64,000 bases of DNA from Candidatus Coatesiibacteriota bacterium (GCA_030602715.1 JAUVZD010000009.1:1-64000); one strand, 5' to 3'. Shown: positions 7,951 through 16,352, counted from the stretch's first letter. Made by a program: numbers and translations. Notes: generated by a model not told the origin, from the sequence alone.

Positions 7951-8024
7951 AGTTCCTTCCCTCTGGTTTTTCCCTTATCTATGATGGCTCTTCTTCATAG
8001 TCAGATTGGTGCTGAAAGCAAGGA

Positions 8025-8053
8025 ATTATATACCCCCTCATCTTATAAGTCAA
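8025..8053 (-). promoter_or_regulatory. Promoter of the rpsP-rimM-trmD-rplS-rnhB operon
   Basis: TTGACT, 17 bp, TATAAT on the minus strand, 127 bp upstream of the rpsP start. It is among the best sigma70-type matches in the window. Confidence 0.75.
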
Positions 8054-8154
8054 GGGTTTTTTATGTTTGGAAGTGGCTTGACCAGGGGAAGAAAATGAAA
8101 GGGTGAGTTTGAAGGGGGCATTGTAGGTGTTGGAATACTCCTACCTGGTCGGCT

Positions 8155-8171
8155 CCCCGCCAAAGGCGGGG
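8155..8171. repeat. GC-rich palindrome CCCCGCC-AAA-GGCGGGG
   Basis: A perfect 7-bp inverted repeat with an AAA loop in the intergenic region between the rpsP operon and the zinc-ribbon gene. The same core recurs at 46255-46271 and 52198-52214. Confidence 0.6.
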
Positions 8172-8301
8172 TCGCTGCATCTTGCGCAAACATAGTGAGG
8201 GGGGACAGATATTGCTGAAAGTATAAGTGTAGTTGCCAAAAGCGTCTCAACCATTTTCTTATCCTGAAGAACCATAATCAGAATTTGCTGTCATATACGC
8301 A

Positions 8302-8985
8302 TTAAACAACAAGATAGAAAGTAACCCAGCAAAGGGACCAAAGGAGGGAGAGGCACAGACCGATGATGGAGCAAATGAATCCGCCCTTCGCCACCTGCTC
8401 CTTGGGGATTCCCTTGTCTTCGGCTTTATTCCTGGTGCTAACCGCCACCACCAATCCGATGATTCCCATTATTATGCCGATAAATCCTATAAACGGTATC
8501 AGCCCCAATACTATGCTGATAATACCCAGGACGAGAGAGGTGTTCTCCCCCGGTATCCCCGGTCTGGTAGCGGCCCCGCCGTAGCGGGGGGCTGTAGTGG
8601 GTGGTTTTTGCTGAGGGGTGGGAGTTTCCGGAGGGGGTGGGATCTCCACCGAGCCCTTCACGCCCGAAGGTGTTGGTTTCACTTTGGGTTTTACATCCGC
8701 CATAGCAGGCATGGCGGTTGCGACCGCACCCTTGACCTGAGACCACTGCTTCCACTTTTTATCCTTGCCCAGGAGGAAATCTATGTCGGTAATCTCGCCG
8801 TTTTTATATCTCTTGAGAAACTCCTCGGCGGTTAGAGGACCTATCTGCTTGTGGGAGGAACTGATGAAGAGAACGATTTTTGCCGGGTCAAAGGGAGCGA
8901 TGGACTTATCTATGACCACCTTGCCGCAGGCGGCGCAGTATTTGGCGTCGGGCTTATTTACCGCACCGCAGTAGGCGCAGTTCAT
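8302..8985 (-). CDS. Zinc-ribbon, GYF_2-like, DUF4190-like membrane protein
   Basis: A 227-residue protein of four parts. Residues 1-25 form a zinc ribbon (CAYCG...CAACG). Residues 38-85 resemble the GYF_2 domain (QIGPLTAEEFLKRYKNGEI...WKQWSQV). A Pro-rich linker spans about 95-145. The C-terminal part has two hydrophobic helices with a Gly-rich turn (LVLGIISIVLGLIPFIGFIG and GFICSIIGLCLSLLWSLCW), as in DUF4190 proteins. This build is common in bacteria and of unknown role, probably protein-protein contact at the membrane. It stands alone with its own promoter. Confidence 0.8.
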   Translation of the reverse strand: MNCAYCGAVNKPDAKYCAACGKVVIDKSIAPFDPAKIVLFISSSHKQIGPLTAEEFLKRYKNGEITDIDFLLGKDKKWKQWSQVKGAVATAMPAMADVKPKVKPTPSGVKGSVEIPPPPETPTPQQKPPTTAPRYGGAATRPGIPGENTSLVLGIISIVLGLIPFIGFIGIIMGIIGLVVAVSTRNKAEDKGIPKEQVAKGGFICSIIGLCLSLLWSLCWVTFYLVV

Positions 8986-9042
8986 ACATCCTCCTTAAGG
9001 TATGTCTTGTTGCCGGAAAGAATATTTTTAGGCTGATAGGAG

Positions 9043-9072
9043 AATATACCACATTTATGCGGGGATTGACAA
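9043..9072 (-). promoter_or_regulatory. Promoter of the zinc-ribbon membrane protein gene
   Basis: TTGTCA, 18 bp, TATATT on the minus strand, about 60 bp upstream of the start codon. Confidence 0.45.
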
Positions 9073-9248
9073 TTGATTTTTTTTAATAAAGGGTGTTTGA
9101 AGACGGTGAAATGCAAAGAAACTGGGCAAAAAGCTGTTTTTTTGTGAAATATTACATTCTACGTGTTATAATTTATGGAGCTCTTCATTTCAATTCAATT
9201 GGTGGGATTGCCGGAGTTTGACAGCGGCAACTTCAAGGAGGAAGTCAG

Positions 9249-11195
9249 TTGCTCAAAAAAATGGCGTTTTACTTTATTGCTTTGGCTTTACTTTTTACCG
9301 CTGCTGTATCGTTCGCCGATGAGTTGGCTTTGGTGCCCATAGAAAGTTACGCCGACGCTGAGAGCATTGCCGAAGTACCTGGTGTGATGGTCATCCGTTT
9401 GCTAGGCGATCGGGCGATTCTTCTAATTGCCGATGACTCCTCAGGGAAAAATGAAATTTCCGATTTACAGATACTTGACCGGAGAGCTGAGGAATTTGAC
9501 TATTGGATGGCTTTTGCTATCACCGAGGAAGCCCGCCAGAAGCTCTATTCTTATGGTAGGGTGGTTTATGAGCGGGAAGCGGAGCGGGGCTGCCATGTGA
9601 TTCTGGCGCTACCTCACGATTTTGATTATAGTCGGATTAACACGCAAGGAATTTTGGGCATTAACCCCCTGCGCAAAGAGAGCGTAGTCATCCCCGAAGA
9701 GACGGAGGGAAGCTGTATCCGTCTTCCTGACGCAGACCCGGATATTCAGGAGATGGTGGACCAGATCAGCCAAGACTCGTTTCTAACCTACGACCAGATT
9801 TTAGAGGATTATGTAACCCGCAACACTTTTACCAATGAAAATGTAGAAGCAGTAAAATGGATTAAAGAGCAGTTTGAATCTTTTGGTCTGTCCGCCGAGT
9901 TGCACAGCTTCCTTATCTCCAGCATTACCCGTTATAACGCCGTCGCTGAACAACCTGGAGTGGTCAATCCGGAGACTATTTATATAGTCATTGGTCATAT
10001 GGATTCCACTGCCGGCGATCCCTTTACACCTGAGCCGGTAGCCCCCGGAGCCGATGATAACGCGTCCGGTTCAGCGACGGTTTTAGAGGTGGCTCGGGTG
10101 CTATCCCAGTATGATTTTGTCAATACCATTCGCTATGTCTGTGTCAGTGGTGAGGAGCAGGGTCTCTATGGCAGTTACTACTATGCCCGGGATTGTTACC
10201 TTAACGATGACAATATCGCCGGTGTGATAAACCTGGACATGATTATGTATGCCCCTCAACCATATGATGTTCTTACTACGTATTACGATTCCCAGTCCAC
10301 GGATTTCACTCAGGACTTTGAAGCCTACGCCGAGTTGTATTCCCCGGAACTGAGTGTGAACCCGGTTTTTGACCCAGAAATGTATTATTCCGACCACGCC
10401 TACTTCTGGTATTACGGTTATGCCGCTTTCTGCGGGATAGAGCAGAGATATTGGGAAAACCCTTATTACCACACCATCTACGACCTGCAGGAAAATTACC
10501 TGACTTATCTTCCTTTCCCCACATTGGTAGCTAAAGGTGTATGCGGAGCCTTAGCCGCTTTTGCAGTTCCCAATGGTACCACACCGATACAGGTGGCTGA
10601 CTTTAGTGCCATTGGTGTAGAAGACGGCATCAAACTCTCCTGGACTGGCGCTTATGAGGAAGATTTGGTGGGCTACAATATTTATCGCACTCCTTTGGAG
10701 TCAGATAACTCTCTTATTGGACTTAATACATATGAACCATCGGATTCGGTCAAGGTAAATTCCTACCCTATCGCAGGACATAGCCCCTACACCTTTCTGG
10801 ATGATACTGCGGTTTGTGGAGTTAAATATGTTTACTCACTAAGACCGGTCTATCTGAGTGTTGAGGGTGATATTTTGGCTCAGACTGAGGGAAGCTTCTA
10901 TGGTGCAGTTACTTTCTCCCTGGAAAAAATCTTTCCAAATCCAGCCGGTGATGTGGTCAACATCTCCTTCATAATACCCCAAGGTCATGATGGGGAGGAG
11001 GTCAGTCTCGTCCTTTATGACCTGAGCGGAAGGCTGGTGGCAAACATCTACACGGCTCCTGCTCTAAGCGGGGAGTATTGTCTTGTGTGGCGGGCGGTAG
11101 ATGATGATGGAGTGGCTTTCCCCAGTGGTTTGTATCTACTGCAACTTTGTTTGGGAAGTATCAGCGAAAGCGGAAGATTGATCCTCTGCCATTAG
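9249..11195 (+). CDS. Secreted M28-family zinc peptidase with type IX-like sorting domain
   Basis: A 648-residue exported metallopeptidase. A signal peptide (ending AAVSFADE) is followed by a pro-region. The M28 catalytic domain has all expected zinc ligands and catalytic acids: IGHMDST near residue 248, GADDNASG near 268, SGEEQGLYGS near 300, NLDMI near 329 and YYHTIYD near 406. After a linker comes a sorting domain from about residue 561 (IFPNPAGDVVNISF, YDLSGRLV, FPSGLYLL). The family removes N-terminal amino acids, so it is probably a scavenging aminopeptidase on or outside the cell surface. It starts with TTG, preceded by AAGGAGG at a good distance. It sits next to a sigma-54 activator gene, with no evident functional link. 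Confidence 0.9.
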   Translation: MLKKMAFYFIALALLFTAAVSFADELALVPIESYADAESIAEVPGVMVIRLLGDRAILLIADDSSGKNEISDLQILDRRAEEFDYWMAFAITEEARQKLYSYGRVVYEREAERGCHVILALPHDFDYSRINTQGILGINPLRKESVVIPEETEGSCIRLPDADPDIQEMVDQISQDSFLTYDQILEDYVTRNTFTNENVEAVKWIKEQFESFGLSAELHSFLISSITRYNAVAEQPGVVNPETIYIVIGHMDSTAGDPFTPEPVAPGADDNASGSATVLEVARVLSQYDFVNTIRYVCVSGEEQGLYGSYYYARDCYLNDDNIAGVINLDMIMYAPQPYDVLTTYYDSQSTDFTQDFEAYAELYSPELSVNPVFDPEMYYSDHAYFWYYGYAAFCGIEQRYWENPYYHTIYDLQENYLTYLPFPTLVAKGVCGALAAFAVPNGTTPIQVADFSAIGVEDGIKLSWTGAYEEDLVGYNIYRTPLESDNSLIGLNTYEPSDSVKVNSYPIAGHSPYTFLDDTAVCGVKYVYSLRPVYLSVEGDILAQTEGSFYGAVTFSLEKIFPNPAGDVVNISFIIPQGHDGEEVSLVLYDLSGRLVANIYTAPALSGEYCLVWRAVDDDGVAFPSGLYLLQLCLGSISESGRLILCH

Positions 11196-11201
11196 GAAGA
11201 T

Positions 11202-12557
11202 ATGACACCGGATAAGGTTGAACGAATAATAGTTGCTGAGAAGGACCCCGCTCTACGCCGGTCTATGAGCGAAGCGCTTATCAAGGAGGGGCGAGATGTA
11301 GTCCCGGTGAGCAACGGGACAAAGGCGCTGGATGAGCTGGATGGAGGGGGTGCTGATGTGTTGGTCTCATCCCTGAAACTGCCTCAGGTGAACGGGATGG
11401 AGCTTCTGACCACGATAAGCGAGCGAGACACCTATGTCCCGGTAATCCTGCTCACCCCTCAAAGGGAGGTGGATGCGGCTGTTGAGGCAATGAAGAGGGG
11501 AGCTTTTGACTGTTTGACCAAGCCCATCAATTTGGTGGAGCTCGGCGAAGCGGTGGACAAAGCTCTCGCCGAGCGGCGCAGGACGCTTAGCGCCTCCCTG
11601 GCTGTACCGGTTATCTCCCTCTTCCCGGAGATCATCGGCGCATCCCCCCAAATGAGGGAGATATTTGATACCATAACTAAAGTAGCCACAACAGATGTAA
11701 CCGTGCTGGTCAGCGGTGAGTCCGGCACCGGTAAGGAGCTGGTCGCCGACGCCATAGCCGCCCATAGCGCCCGTCGGGATAAACCCTATGTCAGACTGCA
11801 TTGTGCTACCCTCTCCGAGGGGGTCTTGGAGAGCGAGCTCTTCGGGCATGAGCGCGGCGCCTTCACCGGTGCGGTCTCCCGCCACATCGGGCGCTTTGAA
11901 CGTGCTGATGGGGGTTCCATCTTCCTGGATGAGGTAACCGAAATTCCCCCATCCATCCAGGTCAAACTGCTGAGGGTGTTGAACGACGGCACCTTTGAGC
12001 GCGTGGGAGGAAGGGAAACCTTAAAGTGCGATGTTCGTCTCATCTGTGCCACCAACCAGGACCTGGAGCAGGCGGTGCGTGAGAAGTCTTTTCGGGACGA
12101 CCTCTACTGGCGCATCAATGTAATCCGCATCCATCTCCCCCCTCTGCGAGAGCGGCGAGAGGATATTCCCCCTATGGTTGAGGCTTTCATCGCTGAGTTT
12201 GCGGAGAAGAACCGCCGGGATGTGGAGGGAATAAGCAAATCGGCTCTGGATATATTGGTTGATTACCCCTGGCCTGGCAATGTCCGTGAATTGCGCAATG
12301 TCCTGGAGGGGATGGTGGTGTTGGCTAAAGGCAAACAGTTGACCGAAGATGACCTGCCCAGCGGTATCCGTGACCGCCCAACCAGAGAGGCTCAGGTGAT
12401 GTTGCCGGTAGGAACCACCATCGGTGAGGCGGAAAGGGAGCTGATTCGTCGCACTTTGATGGAGACCGATGGAGACCGAACCAGGGCGGCAAAGATATTG
12501 GGAATAGGGGAGGCGGCGCTTAAGAAAAAGATAGAGGAGTATGGTCTTGATGTTTGA
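11202..12557 (+). CDS. NtrC-type sigma-54 activator with degenerate receiver domain
   Basis: A 451-residue protein of three domains. Residues 7-120 are a receiver fold. The AAA+ domain has Walker A GESGTGKE (172-179), GAFTGA (219-224) that contacts sigma-54, and Walker B GGSIFLDEV. The C-terminal Fis-like HTH (GDRTRAAKILGIG) completes the set. The receiver lacks the phosphoacceptor aspartate: the DLxxP motif is SLKLP, with Ser at 57, and one of the acidic pair is Lys14, while T85 and K107 remain. It is therefore unlikely to be switched by phosphotransfer. No histidine kinase gene lies nearby. It begins 6 bp after the M28 gene and may be cotranscribed with it. Its targets are unknown; no clear GG-N10-GC sigma-54 site was noted next to it. 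Confidence 0.93.
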   Translation: MTPDKVERIIVAEKDPALRRSMSEALIKEGRDVVPVSNGTKALDELDGGGADVLVSSLKLPQVNGMELLTTISERDTYVPVILLTPQREVDAAVEAMKRGAFDCLTKPINLVELGEAVDKALAERRRTLSASLAVPVISLFPEIIGASPQMREIFDTITKVATTDVTVLVSGESGTGKELVADAIAAHSARRDKPYVRLHCATLSEGVLESELFGHERGAFTGAVSRHIGRFERADGGSIFLDEVTEIPPSIQVKLLRVLNDGTFERVGGRETLKCDVRLICATNQDLEQAVREKSFRDDLYWRINVIRIHLPPLRERREDIPPMVEAFIAEFAEKNRRDVEGISKSALDILVDYPWPGNVRELRNVLEGMVVLAKGKQLTEDDLPSGIRDRPTREAQVMLPVGTTIGEAERELIRRTLMETDGDRTRAAKILGIGEAALKKKIEEYGLDV

Positions 12558-12629
12558 AGGAATTTTCGCCGCTTTATTCGGGGAGAAGATGGTTTGATTT
12601 TAAAGGATTTTTCCTAGAAAGGAGACAAA

Positions 12630-13040
12630 GTGGATAGGTACCCCGTCAAAGATATAGAGGGTATAGGTCCGGTCTATGGGGAGAAGCTGGAGGCGGTGGG
12701 TATAGAGGATACCATGCAGTTATTGGAGCGATGCAAAACCCCAACCGACCGCACCAAGCTGGAGGAGGAGACCGGTATAGGGCATGCCCTGATTCTGGAA
12801 TGGGCAAACCTGGCTGACCTGATGCGGATAAGCGGTATCTCCGAGGAATACAGCGACCTTCTGGAGGAAGCCGGAGTGGACACGGTCAAGGAACTTGCCA
12901 CCCGAAATGCACAAAATCTCTATGAAGCGCTGAAAAATATCAACGAGGAGAAGAACCTGGTGCGCAGATTGCCTTCCCTTGAGGATGTCACGGGTTGGAT
13001 AACTCAAGCAGGTGAGCTCCCCCCGATGCTGGAGTATTAG
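12630..13040 (+). CDS. DUF4332-type helix-hairpin-helix protein
   Basis: A 136-residue protein with two helix-hairpin-helix-like units: IEGIGPVYGEKLEAVGIEDT at the N-terminus and ISGISEEYSDLLEEAGVDTV in the middle. This is the usual build of DUF4332 proteins, small proteins with putative DNA-binding HhH motifs and no proven function. It starts with GTG at 12630 after GAAAGGAGAC. The gap to the sigma-54 activator is 72 bp. Confidence 0.82.
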   Translation: MDRYPVKDIEGIGPVYGEKLEAVGIEDTMQLLERCKTPTDRTKLEEETGIGHALILEWANLADLMRISGISEEYSDLLEEAGVDTVKELATRNAQNLYEALKNINEEKNLVRRLPSLEDVTGWITQAGELPPMLEY

Positions 13041-13106
13041 GAGGAGGTGGAAGCATCGTTTTGAGGGGAGAGGAATCGTAGTGCCCCTCTTCCCTGCCGG
13101 ATTTTG

Positions 13107-13136
13107 TTGACTTTTTTTGCTCAATTATGATAAGAT
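13107..13136 (+). promoter_or_regulatory. Promoter feeding a short terminated transcript upstream of the aminotransferase
   Basis: TTGACT, 18 bp, TAAGAT. Transcription would begin near 13143, and a strong terminator at 13191-13226 lies only about 85 nt downstream and well before the next gene. Confidence 0.5.
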
Positions 13137-13142
13137 GTCAAT

Positions 13143-13226
13143 AGAGTGGATTCGATGCTTATGATAATAGATGGGCATATCGTTTAACCTCCGCCTCGAA
13201 CCGAAGGTTCGGGGCGGTTTATTTTT
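13143..13226 (+). ncRNA. Candidate small RNA or attenuator leader
   Basis: The segment between a credible promoter (13107-13136) and a strong intrinsic terminator (13191-13226) would give an RNA of about 84 nt with no evident reading frame. It could be an independent small RNA or the aborted leader of the aminotransferase gene at 13400. This is inferred from the arrangement only. Confidence 0.35.
13191..13226 (+). terminator. Intrinsic terminator
   Basis: A 12-bp stem CCGCCTCGAACC / GGTTCGGGGCGG (one T-G pair), GAA loop, followed by TTTATTTTT. Confidence 0.8.
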
Positions 13227-13399
13227 CCATTGATGGTGTGGTTGCCAGCCAGATGCTCCTTCCATAGCTTGGACGGGGAACTTGGGAGTTTTTAGGAAGC
13301 AAAAGGGTGGGGGGTGAAGTATGAGAGGGAAATTTTTTGGCGCTTTTTGGGGGAAAATTGATTTGATTATAGATTCCTTCTCCCCTTTGGAGGTTTTCA

Positions 13400-14605
13400 A
13401 TGGTTTTTTCCTACGAAAATCTATACTCCAGTTCTACAGCCAGAGCAAAACGAAGCGAGATTCGTGAGCTTCTCAAACTCATCGCCAGACCGGAGGTGAT
13501 CTCCTTCGCCGGGGGTCTTCCCGCACCAGCCAGCTTCCCGCTAGATAAGATAGCTGAAATCACCCGGCAGGTGATCGAAGAGAGCGGACCGCAGGCTCTG
13601 CAGTATGGTCCCACCGAGGGAGACCCTAAACTGCGGGAGGAGCTGGTCAAGTGGGCGGCAAAGGACGGCATTGAGGTGGATTTGGAGCAGGTGCTCATCA
13701 CCAACGGCAGTCAGCAGGGTTTGGATCTGGTGGGCAAGATATTTCTGGATGTCGGTGATCCCCTGGTGGTGGAACTGCCCTCATACATCGGCGGATTGCA
13801 GGCTTTCAACAGCTACCAGGCGACTATGTATGGTGTTCCGCAGGACGATTTGGGTATGAGGATGGATTTGCTGGAGGAGAAGCTGGCAGAACTTAAAGGA
13901 AAAGGCATCATCCCCAAGTTCATCTATGTGGTGCCGGACTTCCAGAATCCCTCCGGGGTGACCATGCCTACCGACCGGCGCAAACGTCTCATTGAGCTTA
14001 CCATGGAATATGACACCATCGTCATTGAGGATTCCCCCTATCGGGAACTGCGCTTTGAGGGAGAACAGCCCGAGCCCATAATCAAACTTGATAAAGACGG
14101 GCGGGTGATTACCCTCTCCACCTTCTCCAAGATATTCTGTCCCGGACTTCGTCTGGCTTGGGCATTCGGTCCTGAGGAGCTTATCTCCAAGATGGTGGTG
14201 GCAAAACAATCCATGGACCTTTGCTCCCCCCCGTTCAACCAGGCTATCGCCGCTACCTTCATGTCCCAGGGTCTATTGCACAAACAGATAGACGTCATCA
14301 AGGAGCTCTACTACAAGAAGCGTCAATTGATGCTTTCCGCGCTGGAGGAGCATATGCCCGAGGGTGTCAGTTGGACCCGCCCCGAGGGAGGGCTGTTCCT
14401 TTGGGCGCGCCTGCCGGAGCATATGGATGCCAAGGAGCTCTTTGAGGAGGCGATTGCCAACAATGTTGCTTATGTGGTCGGATCCGCCTTCCACTGCGAC
14501 GAGGGTGGAAAAAACACCATGCGCCTGAACTTCTCCTATCCCAGCGAGGAGCAGATACCCGAGGGTGTAAAACGGCTGGCGACGGCGATAAAGAAGACGA
14601 TGTAG
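13400..14605 (+). CDS. PLP-dependent aminotransferase, class I/II (2-aminoadipate/aromatic type)
   Basis: A 401-residue fold-type I aminotransferase closest in motif pattern to LysN/AroAT-like enzymes. It has ISFAGGLPAPASFP near residue 35, LQYGPTEGDPKLRE, TNGSQQGLDL, PDFQNPSG (Asn contacting the cofactor), IEDSPYRELRF and STFSKIFCPGLRLAW with the PLP lysine. Such enzymes transfer amino groups between 2-oxoglutarate and 2-aminoadipate, branched-chain or aromatic amino acids. The exact substrate cannot be read from the sequence. TTTGGAGG precedes the ATG. A terminator follows 39 bp after the stop, so it is monocistronic. Confidence 0.92.
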   Translation: MVFSYENLYSSSTARAKRSEIRELLKLIARPEVISFAGGLPAPASFPLDKIAEITRQVIEESGPQALQYGPTEGDPKLREELVKWAAKDGIEVDLEQVLITNGSQQGLDLVGKIFLDVGDPLVVELPSYIGGLQAFNSYQATMYGVPQDDLGMRMDLLEEKLAELKGKGIIPKFIYVVPDFQNPSGVTMPTDRRKRLIELTMEYDTIVIEDSPYRELRFEGEQPEPIIKLDKDGRVITLSTFSKIFCPGLRLAWAFGPEELISKMVVAKQSMDLCSPPFNQAIAATFMSQGLLHKQIDVIKELYYKKRQLMLSALEEHMPEGVSWTRPEGGLFLWARLPEHMDAKELFEEAIANNVAYVVGSAFHCDEGGKNTMRLNFSYPSEEQIPEGVKRLATAIKKTM

Positions 14606-14643
14606 CCGGGATTTAGCAAAAAGGCTAGAATGCCGGTGTTTTT

Positions 14644-14671
14644 AAGGGTGCAGAAAACTGCACCCTTTTTC
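14644..14671 (+). terminator. Intrinsic terminator after the aminotransferase gene
   Basis: A 10-bp perfect stem AAGGGTGCAG / CTGCACCCTT with an AAAA loop and a T-run. Confidence 0.88.
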
Positions 14672-14683
14672 ATCCCCTTGTGG

Positions 14684-14713
14684 TTGGACATTGAGCCGAT
14701 GATTTCGTATAAT
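14684..14713 (+). promoter_or_regulatory. Promoter giving a probable leaderless mRNA
   Basis: TTGGAC, 18 bp, TATAAT (14708-14713). The ATG of the next gene is at 14720, only 6 bases after the -10 box, so the transcript should begin at or next to the start codon. Confidence 0.6.
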
Positions 14714-14719
14714 CTTCCT

Positions 14720-15406
14720 ATGCCCTCACAACTGGACAGTCTGCAAAGGCGACTGGAGGAATCCGCCCGACAGCATGGAGCCAGCCTCTTCGGCGTAGCC
14801 GACCTGGCGGGTGCTCGGAATTCGGGTTTCAGCAAGCCTCCTTCCATAATAGCCGGTTATCCCCGAGCCATATCTATAGGGGTGGTTTTGGCTCCCTCAA
14901 TTGTGGATACTTGCATAGACAGTCCAACCCGCTTTTATGCCTTCCACTATCGGGTGGCTAATTCCCGCCTGGATGCTATAACCTTTATTCTGGCTCAGAT
15001 GCTTTTAGATGCCGGCTACGATGCCATGCCCATACCGGCGAGCCAGATCGTTGACTGGGATAAACTGACCGGTAGCACAAGCCACCGCATAATCGGCTAT
15101 CTTGCCGGGCATGGTTTTATCGGCAGAAATGCGTTGTTGGTCAACCCCCGTTACGGCGCCCGAGTGCGCTACGCAAGCCTTTTGACCGATGTGCTCTTCC
15201 TGAACGATGTACCTCTGTCGGGTGTGGACTGCGGGAGTTGCAGGGAGTGTATCGCCGTCTGCCCCGCCGGGGCTATCGGCGAGACCATAAACGAGTTCAA
15301 TCTGGAGGCGTGCAAGGATAAACTGGACTATTTCAAAAGGCATCTGGTAGGGCATCACATCTGCGGGGTCTGCGTGCGGGTATGTCCGGGAAAGGTGAGG
15401 CAGTGA
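14720..15406 (+). CDS. QueG-like 4Fe-4S protein (epoxyqueuosine reductase-related)
   Basis: A protein of 228 residues from the preferred ATG at 14720. The longer frame from 14630 would run through the upstream terminator and promoter, so it is rejected. The C-terminal third has two [4Fe-4S] clusters: CGSCRECIAVCPAGAI and CGVCVRVCPGK. The middle part (GYLAGHGFIGRNALLVNPRYGA, VRYASLLTD) is typical of QueG and its paralogues. True QueG, the cobalamin-dependent last step of queuosine synthesis, is longer (about 380 aa), so this is a short relative of unproven substrate. The stop is 2 bp before the next ATG, which suggests an operon with the PrsW-like protease. Confidence 0.85.
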   Translation: MPSQLDSLQRRLEESARQHGASLFGVADLAGARNSGFSKPPSIIAGYPRAISIGVVLAPSIVDTCIDSPTRFYAFHYRVANSRLDAITFILAQMLLDAGYDAMPIPASQIVDWDKLTGSTSHRIIGYLAGHGFIGRNALLVNPRYGARVRYASLLTDVLFLNDVPLSGVDCGSCRECIAVCPAGAIGETINEFNLEACKDKLDYFKRHLVGHHICGVCVRVCPGKVRQ

Positions 15407-15408
15407 CC

Positions 15409-16266
15409 ATGCCGAATATATATATTATGGCGATAATCACCACCGCTCTCTCCTTGGGTATATTGGGTAGTATCATCTTTGCACGAGCTGACAGGAAAGA
15501 TCGCTTACTTCTGGCGGTGGCGATTATTGCGCAGTTACCTATGTGTGCCCTGGCTTTTTATCTGGTCCGTATTCCCGTAGACGGCTTATTGAGGAATTGG
15601 CTTGGGGGATCTTCCGGCACATATGGCTTCCTGACCACATTTTACGCTCCTCTCACTGAAGAACCTGCCAAATTATTGCCCCTGCTGATTCCCTGGTTTT
15701 TGAGGGGCATTGAGGAAAAGAACAGGGTTCGGGTGGCAATGGCTCTGGGTCTTGGCTTCGGCATTGGGGAGATGTGGGTGGTCGCTCATTGGATTTCCGC
15801 AAGCCCCGAGTTTTCCGGTTTACCCTGGTATATGTTCACCGGTTATCTTGGCGAGAGGTTCATGGTCTGCATAATGCACGGAGCATTCACAGCTATGGCT
15901 GTGCATAGTCTGCGCCGGGGCTTCGTCATCGGCGTCTTAGGGGCGATGTTTTTACACTATATCGGTAATCTACCCATCTATTTAGCCGGTATAAATTTAT
16001 GGGATTTGGGGAAAGATGTGTGGATGATGGTTCTCAACTTCTGGATTATGCTCTATTTCTTCGCTATGATAGCGCTTTTGGCATATCTCGCCTACGGAAA
16101 GCCGCAAGCCGGTAGGCTCATCTTCGGCAGGGCGAAGTGCCCGGAGTGTGGCGAAGTCTATCCCCGGCCGCTCTTTGCAATCAATGTGGTAACAAGAAGA
16201 TACGAACCCTGCCCCGCCTGTAAGAGATGGCACTGGACCAAGGAGTGGAAGGAGGAGGATTGGTGA
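15409..16266 (+). CDS. PrsW-like intramembrane protease with C-terminal zinc ribbon
   Basis: A protein of 285 residues with about seven membrane helices. It carries the PrsW/glutamic intramembrane protease signature: EEPAK in YAPLTEEPAKLLPLL, the second glutamate in GLGFGIGEMW, and histidines in MHGAFTA and LHYIGN. PrsW proteases cleave membrane anchors such as anti-sigma factors. The C-terminal 50 residues add a zinc ribbon (CPECGEVYPRPL...CPACKRWHW) facing the cytoplasm by prediction, which is unusual and may bind the client. The ATG at 15409 follows the upstream stop by 2 bp. An upstream GTG-type start inside the previous gene is possible but adds only nine residues. Confidence 0.82.
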   Translation: MPNIYIMAIITTALSLGILGSIIFARADRKDRLLLAVAIIAQLPMCALAFYLVRIPVDGLLRNWLGGSSGTYGFLTTFYAPLTEEPAKLLPLLIPWFLRGIEEKNRVRVAMALGLGFGIGEMWVVAHWISASPEFSGLPWYMFTGYLGERFMVCIMHGAFTAMAVHSLRRGFVIGVLGAMFLHYIGNLPIYLAGINLWDLGKDVWMMVLNFWIMLYFFAMIALLAYLAYGKPQAGRLIFGRAKCPECGEVYPRPLFAINVVTRRYEPCPACKRWHWTKEWKEEDW

Positions 16267-16323
16267 TTGATTGGGAGTGAGTAATAAGTTAGTTTAGTTA
16301 CAAAGATTAACCGTAGAATTGAG

Positions 16324-16352
16324 TTGACAGTATTAATAATTATTTTTATATT
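16324..16352 (+). promoter_or_regulatory. Strong promoter of the AT-rich PIN-like gene
   Basis: Perfect TTGACA, 17 bp, TATATT. The nine-base motif TTGACAGTA recurs 37 bp downstream at 16361-16369, overlapping the likely leader. Confidence 0.6.

Noticed and set aside
14630-14719. N-terminal extension of the QueG-like protein from 14630
   Set aside because: It would translate the upstream intrinsic terminator and the promoter at 14684-14713.
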